A stretch of DNA of 64,000 bases from CAWCKS01 sp963763485. Its GTDB lineage: Bacteria > Pseudomonadota > Alphaproteobacteria > Rhizobiales > Xanthobacteraceae. The notes beneath the pieces are model-generated. The model was not told the DNA's origin, made no database searches, and was given only the letters and a program-made list of their open reading frames with translations. Numbering within the stretch: position 1 is the stretch's first letter; every line of letters begins with the position of its first letter. Location: the NCBI GenBank assembly GCA_963763485.1, contig CAVXOW010000005.1, forward strand, positions 868,001 through 932,000, in the 5' to 3' direction. Shown piece after piece: positions 48,470 to 56,422 of the stretch. The translations under genes were made by a program, and so were the position numbers.

Positions 48470-49456
48470 GTGGTTTTGGCAAGTCCGCTTCTGCAGGTTC
48501 GTCATCTCAAGACCGAGTTCGCCGCCGGCACGCCGGCGGCGCTGACCGCGGTGAACGACGTCTCGTTCGAGGTCGATGCCGGCGAGACGCTGGCCATCGT
48601 CGGCGAGAGCGGCTCGGGCAAGAGCATTACCGCGCTGTCGATCATGCGTCTGGTGCCGGAGCCGCCGGGAAAAATCACTGCGGGCGAGGTGATCTTCGAC
48701 GGCGTGAACCTGCTCGAATTGTCGGAAGATGAGATGCGCAAGGTGCGCGGCAACCGGATCGCGATGATCTTCCAGGAGCCGATGACCTCGCTCAATCCGT
48801 CGCTGACCATCGGCCTGCAGATCGCCGAACCGATCAACCTGCACAAGAAGCTGCCGTGGCCGCAGGCGTTCGACAAAGCCAAGGAGCTGCTCGACCGCGT
48901 CCGCATGCCGGATGCCCGAAGCCGTCTGTCGACCCATCCGCACCAGTTCTCCGGCGGCATGCGCCAGCGCATCATGATTGCGATGGCTCTGGCCTGTCAG
49001 CCGAAGCTGATCATTGCGGACGAACCGACTACCGCGCTTGACGTCACGGTGCAGGCGCAGATCTTGGAGCTGCTGAAGGAGCTGACGCGCGAGACCGGCG
49101 CGGCGCTGATCCTGATCACCCACGATCTCGGCGTGGTCGCGCGTTACGCCGACCGCGTTTGTGTGATGTACGGCGGCAAGGTCATCGAGACGGCAGCGGC
49201 GCGCGAGCTCTATGAGAGACCGCTGCATCCCTATACGCGCGGGCTGATGGCCTCGATCCCGCGGCTCGACGAGCCGGCCGGCAAGCGTTTGGTGCCGATC
49301 CGCGGCCAGCCACCGAATTTGGCGCAACTGCCGCCGGGCTGTTCGTTCAATCCGCGGTGTGCGGAAGCAGTCGAGCGCTGCCGTTGCGACGTTCCTTCCT
49401 TGATGCCGGCCTCCGAAGGCCACCTCCATGCTTGTTGGGTGGCGCCTCATGTCTAA
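48470..49456 (+). CDS. ABC transporter ATP-binding protein, DppD/OppD-like (second importer)
   Basis: This intact ATPase has 328 residues. It has Walker A VGESGSGKSITALS, Q-loop MIFQEPMTSLNPSL, signature SGGMRQRIMIAMAL, Walker B LIIADEPTTALDV and the switch ITHDLGVVARY. It ends with the family C-terminal cysteine region PPGCSFNPRCAEAVERC. The GTG start at 48470 is supported by TCGGAG just upstream. The stop overlaps the next ATG by 8 bp. Confidence 0.93.
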   Translation: MVLASPLLQVRHLKTEFAAGTPAALTAVNDVSFEVDAGETLAIVGESGSGKSITALSIMRLVPEPPGKITAGEVIFDGVNLLELSEDEMRKVRGNRIAMIFQEPMTSLNPSLTIGLQIAEPINLHKKLPWPQAFDKAKELLDRVRMPDARSRLSTHPHQFSGGMRQRIMIAMALACQPKLIIADEPTTALDVTVQAQILELLKELTRETGAALILITHDLGVVARYADRVCVMYGGKVIETAAARELYERPLHPYTRGLMASIPRLDEPAGKRLVPIRGQPPNLAQLPPGCSFNPRCAEAVERCRCDVPSLMPASEGHLHACWVAPHV

Positions 49457-50423
49457 AGCCATTCTCGAAGTCGAGGCACTGAAGGTTCACTTCCCCGTCC
49501 ATGGCGGCTTCCTGCAGCGCGAGGTCGGCTCGGTCAAAGCGGTCGACGGCATCTCGTTCCACGTCGAGGAGGGTGAGACGCTTGGCCTTGTCGGCGAAAG
49601 CGGCTGCGGCAAGTCAACCACCGGTCTTGCGGTGTTGCGAATGCTGCCGGTGACGTCGGGCCGCATCGTGTTCGAGGGCGATGACATCACAAGCCTCAGC
49701 CAGGGTGAGATGCGCCCGATCCGCCGGCGCATGCAAATGGTCTACCAGGACCCGTTCGGCTCGCTCAATCCGCGCATGACCGTCGGCGAGATCATCGGCG
49801 AACCGCTCGAGGTACACCGGTTGCATGGCCGCCGCGCCGAGCGGCGCGAACGCATCACCGATCTCTTGCAGATGGTTGGGCTCCGCGCCGACATGATCGA
49901 CCGCTATCCGCACCAGTTCTCCGGCGGGCAGCGCCAGCGCATCGGCATTGCGCGGGCGCTCGCGGTCGAGCCGCGGCTGTTGATCTGCGACGAACCGGTC
50001 TCGGCGCTCGATGTCTCGATCCAGGCCCAGGTCGTCAACTTGTTTCAGGAGCTGCAGGAGAAGCTCGGTATCTCCTCGATCTTCGTCGCTCACGATCTCG
50101 CCGTGGTGCGCCATGTCAGTCAGCGCATCGCGGTGATGTATCTGGGCACCATCGTCGAGATCGCCTCGCGCGACGACCTCTATGCTGCGCCAAAGCATCC
50201 CTATACCCAGGCCCTGATGGCGGCGATTCCCGTGCCGAATCCCGCCGTCGAGGCGACGCGCGAGCACGTGATCATCACGGGCGAAGTGCCGAGCGCGCAG
50301 CGGCCGCCGCCGGGCTGCCGGTTCCATCCGCGCTGCCTGCACGCGATGCCGATCTGCCGCGAGCAAGCGCCGGAATTGAAGCGCGAGGGGCAAACCAGCG
50401 TCGCCTGCCACCTTTATTCCTGA
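49449..50423 (+). CDS. ABC transporter ATP-binding protein, DppF/OppF-like (second importer)
   Basis: This second ATPase has 324 residues and starts MSKAILEVEALKVHFPVHGG. An in-frame start at 49428 would sit deep inside the previous gene. It has Walker A GESGCGKSTTGLAV, Q-loop MVYQDPFGSLNPRM, signature SGGQRQRIGIARALAVEP, Walker B LLICDEPVSALD and switch FVAHDLAVVRHV. The C-terminal zone PPPGCRFHPRCLHAMPIC carries cysteines of the usual Opp type. The segments GQRQRIGIARALAVEP and CDEPVSALDVSIQAQVVN are nearly identical to those of the broken copy at 7.1-8.1 kb. Confidence 0.93.
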   Translation: MSKAILEVEALKVHFPVHGGFLQREVGSVKAVDGISFHVEEGETLGLVGESGCGKSTTGLAVLRMLPVTSGRIVFEGDDITSLSQGEMRPIRRRMQMVYQDPFGSLNPRMTVGEIIGEPLEVHRLHGRRAERRERITDLLQMVGLRADMIDRYPHQFSGGQRQRIGIARALAVEPRLLICDEPVSALDVSIQAQVVNLFQELQEKLGISSIFVAHDLAVVRHVSQRIAVMYLGTIVEIASRDDLYAAPKHPYTQALMAAIPVPNPAVEATREHVIITGEVPSAQRPPPGCRFHPRCLHAMPICREQAPELKREGQTSVACHLYS

Positions 50424-50440
50424 GCGGCGGAATGTCTTGA

Positions 50441-50487
50441 AGCATGATCCGGAAAAGTGGGCACCGGTTTTCCGAAAAGATCATGCT
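50441..50487. repeat. Palindromic repeat AGCATGATC...GATCATGCT with CGGAAAA/TTTTCCG core
   Basis: The outer arms AGCATGATC and GATCATGCT and inner CCGGAAAAGTGG...CCGGTTTTCCG form a nested palindrome after the ATPase gene. The core matches the element at 27218-27266, so this is a second copy of one dispersed family. It may form a hairpin between the ATPase and binding-protein genes. Confidence 0.78.
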
Positions 50488-50680
50488 CAATCAAGACTTC
50501 TAAAGCGCGATGGGGTTTGGCTCGATCCCGTCGCGTTCTAGCGCGCCGATGGTTCGTTCTGTCGCGGTCAAATTGCGCCAGATCAATTGCGAAAAGCGCG
50601 CTTTTGGGAGAGGTTAAATCAAGCTCGCGGCCGGCTCACCGGCACGCGACGGTCATGTGAAGGGCTAACGGAGGAACGAG

Positions 50681-52393
50681 ATGGGTTGGCGGGCTAAGGG
50701 GCTGATGGCAGGCGCTGTCGCGCTGCTGCTGAGCGGCAGTGCGTTCGGCGGTCAGGAAGGGCCGGCGCCGCAATATGGCGGCAGTCTCGAGATCGGCACG
50801 GTCTACTACACCATTTCGGCGCTGTCGTTCGACAACTACGACTTCGCGTGGAAGCACAACCACGACACTGGCGCGGTCTACGAGCAGCTGTTTGCGACCG
50901 ACCTCAGCCAGGCCCAGCATAACGGCGGCAAGTTCGCCTTCGTCGCCGACGCCTGGATTCCGACCGAGGCGATGCGCGGCGAACTTGCCGAAAAGTGGGA
51001 GTGGAACAAGGATCCGCTGCAGCTGATCGTCACGCTGCGCAAAGGCGTGATGTTCCCGGAGAAGCCGGGCGTGATGAAGTCGCGCGAGCTTGTCGCCGAC
51101 GACATCGTCTACACGTTCAACCGCCTGAATTCGAGCCCGAAGAAGATCGCGGCCTATTTCGATTTTGTCTCCTCGATCCAGGCGAAGGACAAATACACCG
51201 TCGTCTTCAACATGAAGGAGTACAATGCCGAGTGGGCCTACCGCTTTGGCTACGGTTATTACTCCGGCATCATCCCGCACGAGGTGGTCGAGGCCGCGCC
51301 CGACAATGCCGGCGCCAAGGACTGGAAGAACGCCAACGGCACCGGTCCGTTCATGCTGACGGATTATGTCGCTGGCAACTCGCACACCTACGCCAAAAAC
51401 CCGAATTATTGGGACAAGGAGAAGATCGGCGGCACCGAATACAAGCTGCCGTTCGTCGACAAGGTGACCTATCGCATCATCAAGGATGAGGCGACGGTCG
51501 TGACCGCATTCCGCACCGGCAAGCTCGACATGCTGGAGGCCGTGCGCTGGCAGAACGTCGATTCGCTGAAGAAGACCAGCCCGCAGATCCAGTGGCATCG
51601 CTATCTCGCGATGGGCGGCCAGTATCTCGCCATGCGGGTCGATACCAAGCCGTTCGACGACATTCGTGTCCGCCGTGCTCTCAACATGGCCGTGAACAAG
51701 AAGGAGATCGTCGACAGCTACTACAACGGCAATGCCGAGCTGTTCGCCTATCCGCAGCATCCGGAATATGTCGGCTACTTCGAGCCGCTCGAAAGCATGC
51801 CGGACAGTGTGAAGGAGCTCTACACCTACAATCCTGACAAGGCGAAGAAGCTGCTGGCGGAAGCGGGCTACCCCGACGGCTTCACCTTCAAGGTGCAGGT
51901 CTGCTCGTGCAGCCCCGAGCACGCCGATCTTCTGCCGCTGGTCGCCGGCTATCTCGAGCAGGTTGGCGTCAAGATGGAAATCCAGCCGATGGAGTATGGC
52001 GCGTTCCTGTCTGCGATGACAACGCAGACCAATGCGCCGGGTTATTTCATGGGCAACGGCCACACCAACCCGACCACGACCCTGCGCAAGAACTTCGTGA
52101 TGGGCCAGGTCTGGAACCCTTCGCAATGGAACGATCCGGCCTACGCCAAGAAGATGGACGCGGTTTACCGCGAGCCTGACGAGGACAAGCGCAAGGCGAT
52201 GATCCGCGAGATGACGCGCGAGATCCTCGACAAGGCGCCGTATCTCTGGCTGCCGACGCCGTACAACTACACGGCCTGGTGGCCGTGGGTGAAGAACTAC
52301 GGTGGCGAGCTGCGCGCCGGCTCGGTGCGGCCGGGCCCGATCTACGCCCGCATCTGGGTCGACCAGGAGATGAAGAAACAGATGGGGTATTGA
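50681..52393 (+). CDS. ABC transporter substrate-binding protein, family 5 (second importer)
   Basis: This intact 570-residue extracytoplasmic binding protein has a signal peptide within MGWRAKGLMAGAVALLLSGS followed by AFGGQEG. SBP_bac_5 features include RKGVMFPEKPGV, VADDIVYTFNRLN, NGTGPFMLTDY, FDDIRVRRALNMAVNKKEIV and the C-terminal PYLWLPTPYNYTAWWPWVKNY. GGAGGAACGAG precedes the ATG. It lies 257 bp after the ATPase, so it may also have its own promoter, and ends 24 bp before a terminator. Specificity cannot be read; peptides and other oligomeric solutes are usual. Confidence 0.93.
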   Translation: MGWRAKGLMAGAVALLLSGSAFGGQEGPAPQYGGSLEIGTVYYTISALSFDNYDFAWKHNHDTGAVYEQLFATDLSQAQHNGGKFAFVADAWIPTEAMRGELAEKWEWNKDPLQLIVTLRKGVMFPEKPGVMKSRELVADDIVYTFNRLNSSPKKIAAYFDFVSSIQAKDKYTVVFNMKEYNAEWAYRFGYGYYSGIIPHEVVEAAPDNAGAKDWKNANGTGPFMLTDYVAGNSHTYAKNPNYWDKEKIGGTEYKLPFVDKVTYRIIKDEATVVTAFRTGKLDMLEAVRWQNVDSLKKTSPQIQWHRYLAMGGQYLAMRVDTKPFDDIRVRRALNMAVNKKEIVDSYYNGNAELFAYPQHPEYVGYFEPLESMPDSVKELYTYNPDKAKKLLAEAGYPDGFTFKVQVCSCSPEHADLLPLVAGYLEQVGVKMEIQPMEYGAFLSAMTTQTNAPGYFMGNGHTNPTTTLRKNFVMGQVWNPSQWNDPAYAKKMDAVYREPDEDKRKAMIREMTREILDKAPYLWLPTPYNYTAWWPWVKNYGGELRAGSVRPGPIYARIWVDQEMKKQMGY

Positions 52394-52417
52394 TCGCCTT
52401 CGTGGCGAATTGAACCG

Positions 52418-52446
52418 CGGCGGCGCTCAAGAGCGCCGCCGTTTTT
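52418..52446 (+). terminator. Rho-independent terminator after the second importer
   Basis: CGGCGGCGCTC and GAGCGCCGCCG form an 11-bp perfect GC-rich stem with a minimal loop, followed directly by TTTTTCTTT. It sits 24 bp past the binding-protein stop and is the clearest terminator in the window. Confidence 0.88.
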
Positions 52447-52458
52447 CTTTGCTCTGCC

Positions 52459-52583
52459 GTCATGCCCGGCCTTGTGCCGGGCATCCACGTTCTTCAAAAT
52501 CCAGACGATCAAAGACGTGGATGGCCGGGCATAGGCGAGCGAAGCGACGCCGTTCTTCTAACGGCTATCCCCGGCCATGACGG
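52459..52583. repeat. Composite palindromic interspersed repeat (GTCATGCCCGGCC type)
   Basis: The left hairpin GCCCGGCCTTGTGCCGGGC and the right portion GGCTATCCCCGGCCATGACGG flank CATCCACG and CGTGGATGG. The right end closes only ten bases before the thioesterase start. It is the same family as 21604-21694, but longer. Confidence 0.75.
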
Positions 52584-52592
52584 AACGCGCGA

Positions 52593-53021
52593 ATGACCGA
52601 TACAAATTCATCTCAGCCAATCAAAATCCCGCCACCCCAGGCGCCGCAAGGGGAACTCTCGCTGCGAACGCTGGCGATGCCGGCCGATACCAACCAGAAC
52701 GGCGACATTTTTGGCGGCTGGTTGCTCAGCCAGATGGACATCGCCGGCGGCATGTATGTCGGCAAGACCGGCCAGTGCCGCAGCGTTACGGTCGCGATCG
52801 AGGCGATGACGTTCCGCAAGCCGGTGTTCGTCGGCGATGTCGTGTCGGTCTATGTCGACACCATTCGTATCGGCCATACCTCGATCACGGTGCGGATCGA
52901 GGCCTGGGTCAGCCGCCGCAACGAGGCGCACACGATCCTCGTCACCGACGGCAATTTCACCTATGTCGCGATCGACGACCAGGGCAAGCCGCAGCCGATC
53001 AAGGTGCAGGCGCAGCCTTAA
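52593..53021 (+). CDS. Acyl-CoA thioesterase, hot-dog (YciA/ACOT) type
   Basis: This 142-residue single hot-dog domain starts MTDTNSSQPIKIPPPQAPQG. Diagnostic features are RTLAMPADTNQNGDIFGGWL near residue 26, with the catalytic Asn/Asp region, then LSQMDIAGGMYVGKTGQC and the second strand VTVAIEAMTFRKPVFVGDVV. Such enzymes hydrolyse acyl-CoA and tune CoA pools. A repeat occupies the promoter side, so its expression may be low or derive from upstream read-through. Confidence 0.92.
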   Translation: MTDTNSSQPIKIPPPQAPQGELSLRTLAMPADTNQNGDIFGGWLLSQMDIAGGMYVGKTGQCRSVTVAIEAMTFRKPVFVGDVVSVYVDTIRIGHTSITVRIEAWVSRRNEAHTILVTDGNFTYVAIDDQGKPQPIKVQAQP

Positions 53022-53026
53022 CTTCC

Positions 53027-53187
53027 GTCATTCCGGGACGCGCCGCTCGAAGTCGGGCCTGCCCGACTTCGATCATTATCAATGTCCAAGTCGGCCAGGG
53101 CCGACTTGGATGGCGCGGGCCCGGAATCCATACTCCCTGCGGTGGCTATGGATTCCGGACAGCCGCTGCGCGGCTTCCGGAATGACG
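53027..53187. repeat. Palindromic repeat, GTCATTCCGGG ... CCGGAATGAC ends
   Basis: The ends are inverted copies of GTCATTCCGG. The interior contains a large hairpin with AGTCGGGCCTGCCCGACTT and AAGTCGGCCAGGGCCGACTT. It lies between the thioesterase and the convergent DUF1993 gene. The same terminal motif recurs at 53818-53899. Confidence 0.78.
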
Positions 53188-53212
53188 GGTATTGTAGATG
53201 AGAAGGCGCTCT

Positions 53213-53713
53213 TTACCTCGGCCCAAGAAAATCGCGCTTGCCGATCTCGATGCCGTTGTGACGCAGGATGTTGTAGGCGGTGGTGGCGTGGAAATAGAAG
53301 TTCGGCAGCCCGAAGCCGACGAAGAAGACTTCGCCCGGCAACTCCATCGTGGTGCCGCCCATCGGCAGCTTGATCACCCGGGTCTCGGCGCCGTTGAATT
53401 GCTCGGCCTTGAAGCCTTGCACATATTTGAGCACGGTCGCGATCCGCTCCTTGAGCTGCGCGAACGAGGTCTCGGTGTTGGCGTAGTCGGGCACATCGGC
53501 GCCAGCGAGCCGCGCGGTGGTCTTCGCCGCGAAATCGCACGCGTTTTGCACCTGCCTCGTGAAAGTGAACATGTCGGGAGCGAGCCTGTCGTTCAGCAGC
53601 GTTGCCGGCTCGATCTTCCGGGTTTCCGCTTGTGCCGCAGCTTTGTCGAGGACCGCCGACAGCGCGGTGAGGATACGGACGAATGTGGGCACGGAGACGT
53701 TATAAAGCGACAT
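53213..53713 (-). CDS. DUF1993 family protein
   Basis: This 166-residue protein starts MSLYNVSVPTFVRILTALSA. Conserved family features are LNDRLAPDMFTFTRQVQNAC near residue 42, CDFAAKTTARLAG, and the ending FGLPNFYFHATTAYNILRHN with GIEIGKRDFLG. DUF1993 proteins resemble DinB-like helical bundles, but no reaction is established. The ATG 53713 is followed by a hydrophobic helix rather than a signal peptide, so it is probably cytoplasmic. Confidence 0.9.
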   Translation of the reverse strand: MSLYNVSVPTFVRILTALSAVLDKAAAQAETRKIEPATLLNDRLAPDMFTFTRQVQNACDFAAKTTARLAGADVPDYANTETSFAQLKERIATVLKYVQGFKAEQFNGAETRVIKLPMGGTTMELPGEVFFVGFGLPNFYFHATTAYNILRHNGIEIGKRDFLGPR

Positions 53714-53817
53714 CGTGAAGCTCCTTGAGTGATGCGAATGGAGGGAATTTGGGTCGGGCGTTCTTGTTGATTGCGCCGTGTCTACCACGGGCAACGAGCT
53801 GGGTGCCATCACTCTGA

Positions 53818-53899
53818 CGTCATTCCGTAGCGCCGCAGCGAAGCGGAGGCGAGCTCGGATTCCGGGCCGGCGCCTGTCGGCGCAGGCCCGGAATGACGG
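53818..53899. repeat. Palindromic repeat, CGTCATTCCG ... CGGAATGACG ends
   Basis: The CGTCATTCCG-type left end and CCCGGAATGACG right end are inverted copies, with an interior hairpin around GGGCCGGCGCCTGTCGGCGCAGGCCC. It is the second copy of the 53027-53187 family and lies against the end of the lytic transglycosylase gene. Confidence 0.75.
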
Positions 53900-53901
53900 C
53901 C

Positions 53902-55227
53902 CTATTGCGGGCGCACTGTCGCTTTTGGCGCCCGCGTCGCGCTCGGTGTCCTGGGTGCGCCTGGCACACCGGTCGCGACCGGCACCGCCGCGGGCGCAGT
54001 CCCGCGCATCCGTGCCAGCAATTCCGCCGTCGGCCAGGCGTCGGCCGGCAGGCCATGCTTCACCTGCATTGCCTTGACCGCGACGCGGCTTTGCAGGCCG
54101 AGCACGCCGTCGACCTTGCCGACATTGTAGCCGGCGCGCACCAGGAGCTGCTGCAGTTCGCGGATCTCGTTGAATGACAGCTGCGGCACCGGTTGTGCCG
54201 GTTTCTTCATCGGCGGCGCGCCGGCGATGCGGGCAGCGAGATAGCCCGCGGTGGTCGAATAGATCAGCGAGTTGTTCCACTCGGTGTAAGCGGCAAAATT
54301 CGGGTAGGCGAGAAACGCCGGCCCGAACCGACCCATCGGCAGCAGCACCGACGTCGGCAGGTCATCATTCTCTAGCGGCCGTCCGTCCGCATGGGTCACG
54401 CCCCATTTTGCCCATTGCGAACGCGGATGCTTGATCGAGAGATCAGTCTCTTCCCACGGCAGGTTGGCGGGCGCTCGAATTTCCTCGAGCCACGGCTCGC
54501 CGCGCCGCCACTTCAACCCGGTGGCGATGTAGTTCGCGGTCGAACCGATTACGTCCGGACCGGAGCGTAACAGGTTGCGACGGCCGTCGCCGTCGTAGTC
54601 GACGGCATAGTTCACGTAGTGCGTCGGCAGGAATTGCGTCTGGCCGAGTTCGCCGGCCCACGAGCCGATCATTTCCGCAGGCGACAGATCGCCGCGGTCG
54701 ATGATCTTCAGCGCTGCAATGGTCTCGCCTTGAAACATCTCCGAGCGGCGGCAGTCGAAAGCGAGCGACACCAGCGAACGCAGCGTCGGCAGGTTGCCCA
54801 TGTTGGCGCCAAAGTCGCTCTCGAGGCCCCAGAATGCCGCGATCACCGCGGGCGGTACGCCAAATTCCTTCTCGGCACGGGCGAATGCCTGGGCGTAGCG
54901 CTGGATGTATTGCCGGCCCTGCTGCATGCGGTAGTCGGCCGCCATGCGGGCGGCGAACTGGGTGAAGAGCTGGCCGAACACGCGCTGGCCGCGGTCACGA
55001 TTGACGATGCCCTGGTCGAACACGAGATACGGCTGGGCTTCGGCGATCGCGCGCTGCGACACGCCGTCCTTGGCCGCGTCCTGCTCGAGCTGCGCCAGGA
55101 ATTGCGGGAAGCCGACGCCGCGCCGGCAGGGGCCGGGGTTTTGTGCAAGCGCGGAGGTCGCCGCAAGAACGAGCGTTGCGGCGAGAGCGAGACTTGCGGG
55201 TCGCGTGAGCAGGATTGTCATCGGCAT
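53902..55227 (-). CDS. Lytic murein transglycosylase (MltB family, SLT_2) with C-terminal peptidoglycan-binding domain
   Basis: This periplasmic enzyme cleaves peptidoglycan glycan strands. The signal peptide runs from MPMTILLTRPASLALAATLV to TSALAQN. The SLT_2 domain contains VIAAFWGLESDFGANMGNLP with the catalytic Glu, SWAGELGQTQFLPTHYVNY, and VDYDGDGRRNLLRSGPDV. A peptidoglycan-binding-1 repeat near residue 360, IRELQQLLVRAGYNVGKVDG, precedes an Ala/Pro/Thr-rich tail. The ATG at 55227 was chosen; a GTG at 55248 would add seven residues. Confidence 0.9.
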   Translation of the reverse strand: MPMTILLTRPASLALAATLVLAATSALAQNPGPCRRGVGFPQFLAQLEQDAAKDGVSQRAIAEAQPYLVFDQGIVNRDRGQRVFGQLFTQFAARMAADYRMQQGRQYIQRYAQAFARAEKEFGVPPAVIAAFWGLESDFGANMGNLPTLRSLVSLAFDCRRSEMFQGETIAALKIIDRGDLSPAEMIGSWAGELGQTQFLPTHYVNYAVDYDGDGRRNLLRSGPDVIGSTANYIATGLKWRRGEPWLEEIRAPANLPWEETDLSIKHPRSQWAKWGVTHADGRPLENDDLPTSVLLPMGRFGPAFLAYPNFAAYTEWNNSLIYSTTAGYLAARIAGAPPMKKPAQPVPQLSFNEIRELQQLLVRAGYNVGKVDGVLGLQSRVAVKAMQVKHGLPADAWPTAELLARMRGTAPAAVPVATGVPGAPRTPSATRAPKATVRPQ

Positions 55228-55363
55228 GGGGCGACGGTGATGCTTCACCCGTCATGCCCGTCCGTGCGGCCCGCCGTCAAGCGGTTGTACCGCATGCCAA
55301 GGTCATAGGCGCGACGACCGAACTATGGTTAGCTCGGTCGCTGGCTAAACGGGAGAGTGATCA

Positions 55364-56368
55364 ATGGAAATTCAGGCACTCGGTTACCTCGGTGTCGGAA
55401 CCGCAAAGCTCGACGATTGGTCGACGTTGGCGACCAAAGGTCTGGGCATGCAGGCGGTCGACCGCGGCGCCGGGATACGTGCGTTTCGGATGGATGATCG
55501 CAAGCAACGGCTGGTGCTTGACAGCACGATGCCGGACAACGCGCTCTATTTCGGCTGGGAGGTCGCGAACGCCGATGCGCTGGATGCGCTCGCCGCGCGG
55601 CTCGAGCGCGCCGGCGTCGCGGTCAAGCGCGAGGGCACGGCACTCGCTGATCAGCGTTTCGTGTCAGGATTGATTTCCTTCGCCGATCCGTCGGGCAATC
55701 GGGTCGAAGCGTTTCATGGCGCAGCGGTTGCCGACACGCCGTTTCTTCCCAGCCGGCTGATCTCCGGATTCCGCTGCGGGCCCCTCGGCATGGGCCACGT
55801 CCTCGTCATGGTGAAGGACATTAACGCGTCGCTCGCGTTCTACCGCGACCTGCTTGGCTTCCGCGTCAGCGATTACATTCAGGCGCCGGTCGCTGCCTGG
55901 TTCCTGCACGTCAACCCGCGCCATCACAGCCTCGCGTTGGTCGAGGCGCCGGTGAACGGGCTCAATCATCTGATGATGGAGCTTTATTCGCTCGACGACG
56001 TCGGACAGGGCTACGATCTCGCGCTGAGGAAACGTGAACAGATCTCCGCCACTCTTGGTCGTCACAGCAACGATCTCATGACCTCGTTCTACATGCACAC
56101 GCCGTCGGACTTCATGATCGAGTACGGGTGGGGCGGTCGCGATGTCGATGATACGACCTGGCAGCCGCATGAACTGGTCAGTGCGGCAAGCTTCTGGGGT
56201 CACGACGGACTGTTCCGCGCCATCGGCGGCGAGGACCCGCCGCCCGTCGCACTCATGTCAGATCTGCCGCCGGAGCTGTTGCGGGCGCCGGTCCAGGTGA
56301 TGGACGGCAATTACGACCGCCTGAAGGGCGTCTGCCCGTGGTGGGATGCGGTCAAGGCGAAGCAGTAG
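55364..56368 (+). CDS. Extradiol ring-cleavage dioxygenase, type I (BphC-like VOC enzyme)
   Basis: This 334-residue two-domain vicinal oxygen chelate protein has all the catalytic positions of extradiol dioxygenases. The iron ligands are His145 (LGMGHVLVMV), His202 (LNHLMMELYS) and Glu253 (FMIEYGWGG). The second-sphere residues are His188 (PRHHSLALVE), His234 (LGRHSNDLMTS) and Tyr243. This set equals that of BphC, so meta-cleavage of a catechol-type substrate is likely. It stands alone, with no other ring-degradation gene beside it. The start is MEIQALGYLGVGTAKLDDW. Confidence 0.9.
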   Translation: MEIQALGYLGVGTAKLDDWSTLATKGLGMQAVDRGAGIRAFRMDDRKQRLVLDSTMPDNALYFGWEVANADALDALAARLERAGVAVKREGTALADQRFVSGLISFADPSGNRVEAFHGAAVADTPFLPSRLISGFRCGPLGMGHVLVMVKDINASLAFYRDLLGFRVSDYIQAPVAAWFLHVNPRHHSLALVEAPVNGLNHLMMELYSLDDVGQGYDLALRKREQISATLGRHSNDLMTSFYMHTPSDFMIEYGWGGRDVDDTTWQPHELVSAASFWGHDGLFRAIGGEDPPPVALMSDLPPELLRAPVQVMDGNYDRLKGVCPWWDAVKAKQ

Positions 56369-56422
56369 GCCGCGCGGACCGCGCGACGGTGAATGCCGCC
56401 GCGCGAGCCGCAAGTGTTCAGC

